Source: Saccharofermentans sp.
GTDB lineage: Bacteria > Bacillota_A > Clostridia > Saccharofermentanales > Saccharofermentanaceae
Direction: 5' to 3'
Length of the DNA: 7,139 nt
Assembly: GCA_024695565.1 (NCBI GenBank)
Contig: JAILHX010000117.1
Coordinates: 1-7,139, forward strand
Translations under genes and position numbers: made by a program
Notes under the pieces: model-generated
What the model saw: the letters and a program-made list of their open reading frames with translations, nothing else
What the model was told of the DNA's origin: nothing
Databases searched by the model: none
Shown: one piece after another, positions 6,681 through 7,139 of the stretch
How the letters are laid out: each line of letters begins with the position of its first letter
How positions within the stretch are numbered: position 1 is the first letter of the stretch

Positions 6681-7139
6681 ATGTCTAAAAAGAGAGGACT
6701 GAAATTCTATCTTTCCATATACCGCAAGATCCTGATCCAGGATCTCAAGAGCAAGATGAGTTACCGCGCAGACTTCATCATCTCAACATTCGGAATGATC
6801 ATGACGAATCTCGCCGGCTTCATTACATTCATCGTGCTGTTCCACAACTTCCCGACGATCAACGGCTGGGACTTAAATCACATGCTGTTCCTTTACGGCT
6901 TTTCGCTGGTTGCGTTGACGCCTGTGCAGTGCTTTTTTGACAACAACTGGAACCTCCGGGCCATGGTCTATTCGGGTGACTTCATCAAGTACTGCTTCAG
7001 GCCGGTCAACGTCTTCTTCTACTTCATGTCGGAAGTATTCGACGTCAAGGGATTGGGACAGCTCGCATTCGGTCTCGGAACGCTCATTTACGCCTGGGCG
7101 AAGATCGGTATCCCCGTAACGTTCATCACGATTGCTCAG
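6681..7139 (+). CDS. ABC-2 type transporter permease, second subunit (partial)
   Basis: An ATG at 6681 opens a frame that runs to the window end: 153 residues, without a stop. TGGAGG (6669-6674), inside the end of the previous gene, sits six bases upstream, and only two bases separate the genes. Hydrophobic segments lie near residues 32-54, 67-84 and 124-140. M-L-F-L-Y-G-F-S-L-V-A-L-T-P (68-81) and S-G-D-F-I-K-Y-C-F-R-P-V-N-V-F-F-Y (98-114) are hallmarks of the COG3694 permease group as I recall it. The latter aligns with the S-G-K...K-P-M-N-F loop of the first permease, so the two subunits are distant paralogues. About 110 further residues would be expected beyond the window. It should complete a heterodimeric membrane channel with its neighbour. 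Confidence 0.9.
   Translation, partial: MSKKRGLKFYLSIYRKILIQDLKSKMSYRADFIISTFGMIMTNLAGFITFIVLFHNFPTINGWDLNHMLFLYGFSLVALTPVQCFFDNNWNLRAMVYSGDFIKYCFRPVNVFFYFMSEVFDVKGLGQLAFGLGTLIYAWAKIGIPVTFITIAQ

Noticed and set aside
6937..7119. Ser/Thr/Arg-rich open frame inside the second permease gene
   Set aside because: It is a frame-shifted reading of the permease. The low-complexity composition is typical of an out-of-frame shadow.

Overview
The window looks like an ordinary chromosomal segment of an anaerobic Clostridia-type Bacillota bacterium. The support is purine-rich Shine-Dalgarno sites, tightly packed genes, roughly balanced GC content, a methionine synthase whose reactivation domain is a separate gene, and protein sequences that read like clostridial families. 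I cannot resolve the genus. I see no mobile element, rRNA, tRNA or CRISPR array.

Region 1 (1-3261, plus strand) is a methyl-folate and methionine operon. It holds the 3' end of metF (5,10-methylenetetrahydrofolate reductase), a free-standing cobalamin reactivation protein, and metH (B12-dependent methionine synthase). The joins are a 1-base overlap and a 1-base gap, so translation is probably coupled. MetF supplies 5-methyl-THF, MetH passes its methyl group through cobalamin to homocysteine, and the middle protein should rescue oxidised cob(II)alamin using S-adenosylmethionine.

Region 2 (3300-4771, minus strand) converges on metH. It holds a 156-residue protein that resembles only the N-terminal part of DUF815 AAA+ ATPases, and an AraC-family regulator with a cupin sensor domain and an intact His-His-Glu-His cupin signature.

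Region 3 (4772-4927) is the divergent control region. It contains a good plus-strand promoter, a weaker minus-strand one, and an 11-bp inverted repeat whose arms lie about five helical turns apart. One arm abuts the plus-strand -10 hexamer and the other covers the candidate minus-strand -10 hexamer.

Region 4 (4928-7139, plus strand) is an ABC-2 type transporter operon: one ATPase and two paralogous but distinct permeases, the second cut by the window end. The layout matches the COG4586/COG4587/COG3694 group, probably an exporter of unknown substrate. The AraC regulator beside it is its most likely controller.

The strongest leads are the symmetric operator-like structure between araC and the transporter, and the orphan DUF815-like N-terminal protein. 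Nothing here clearly amounts to a wholly new system.
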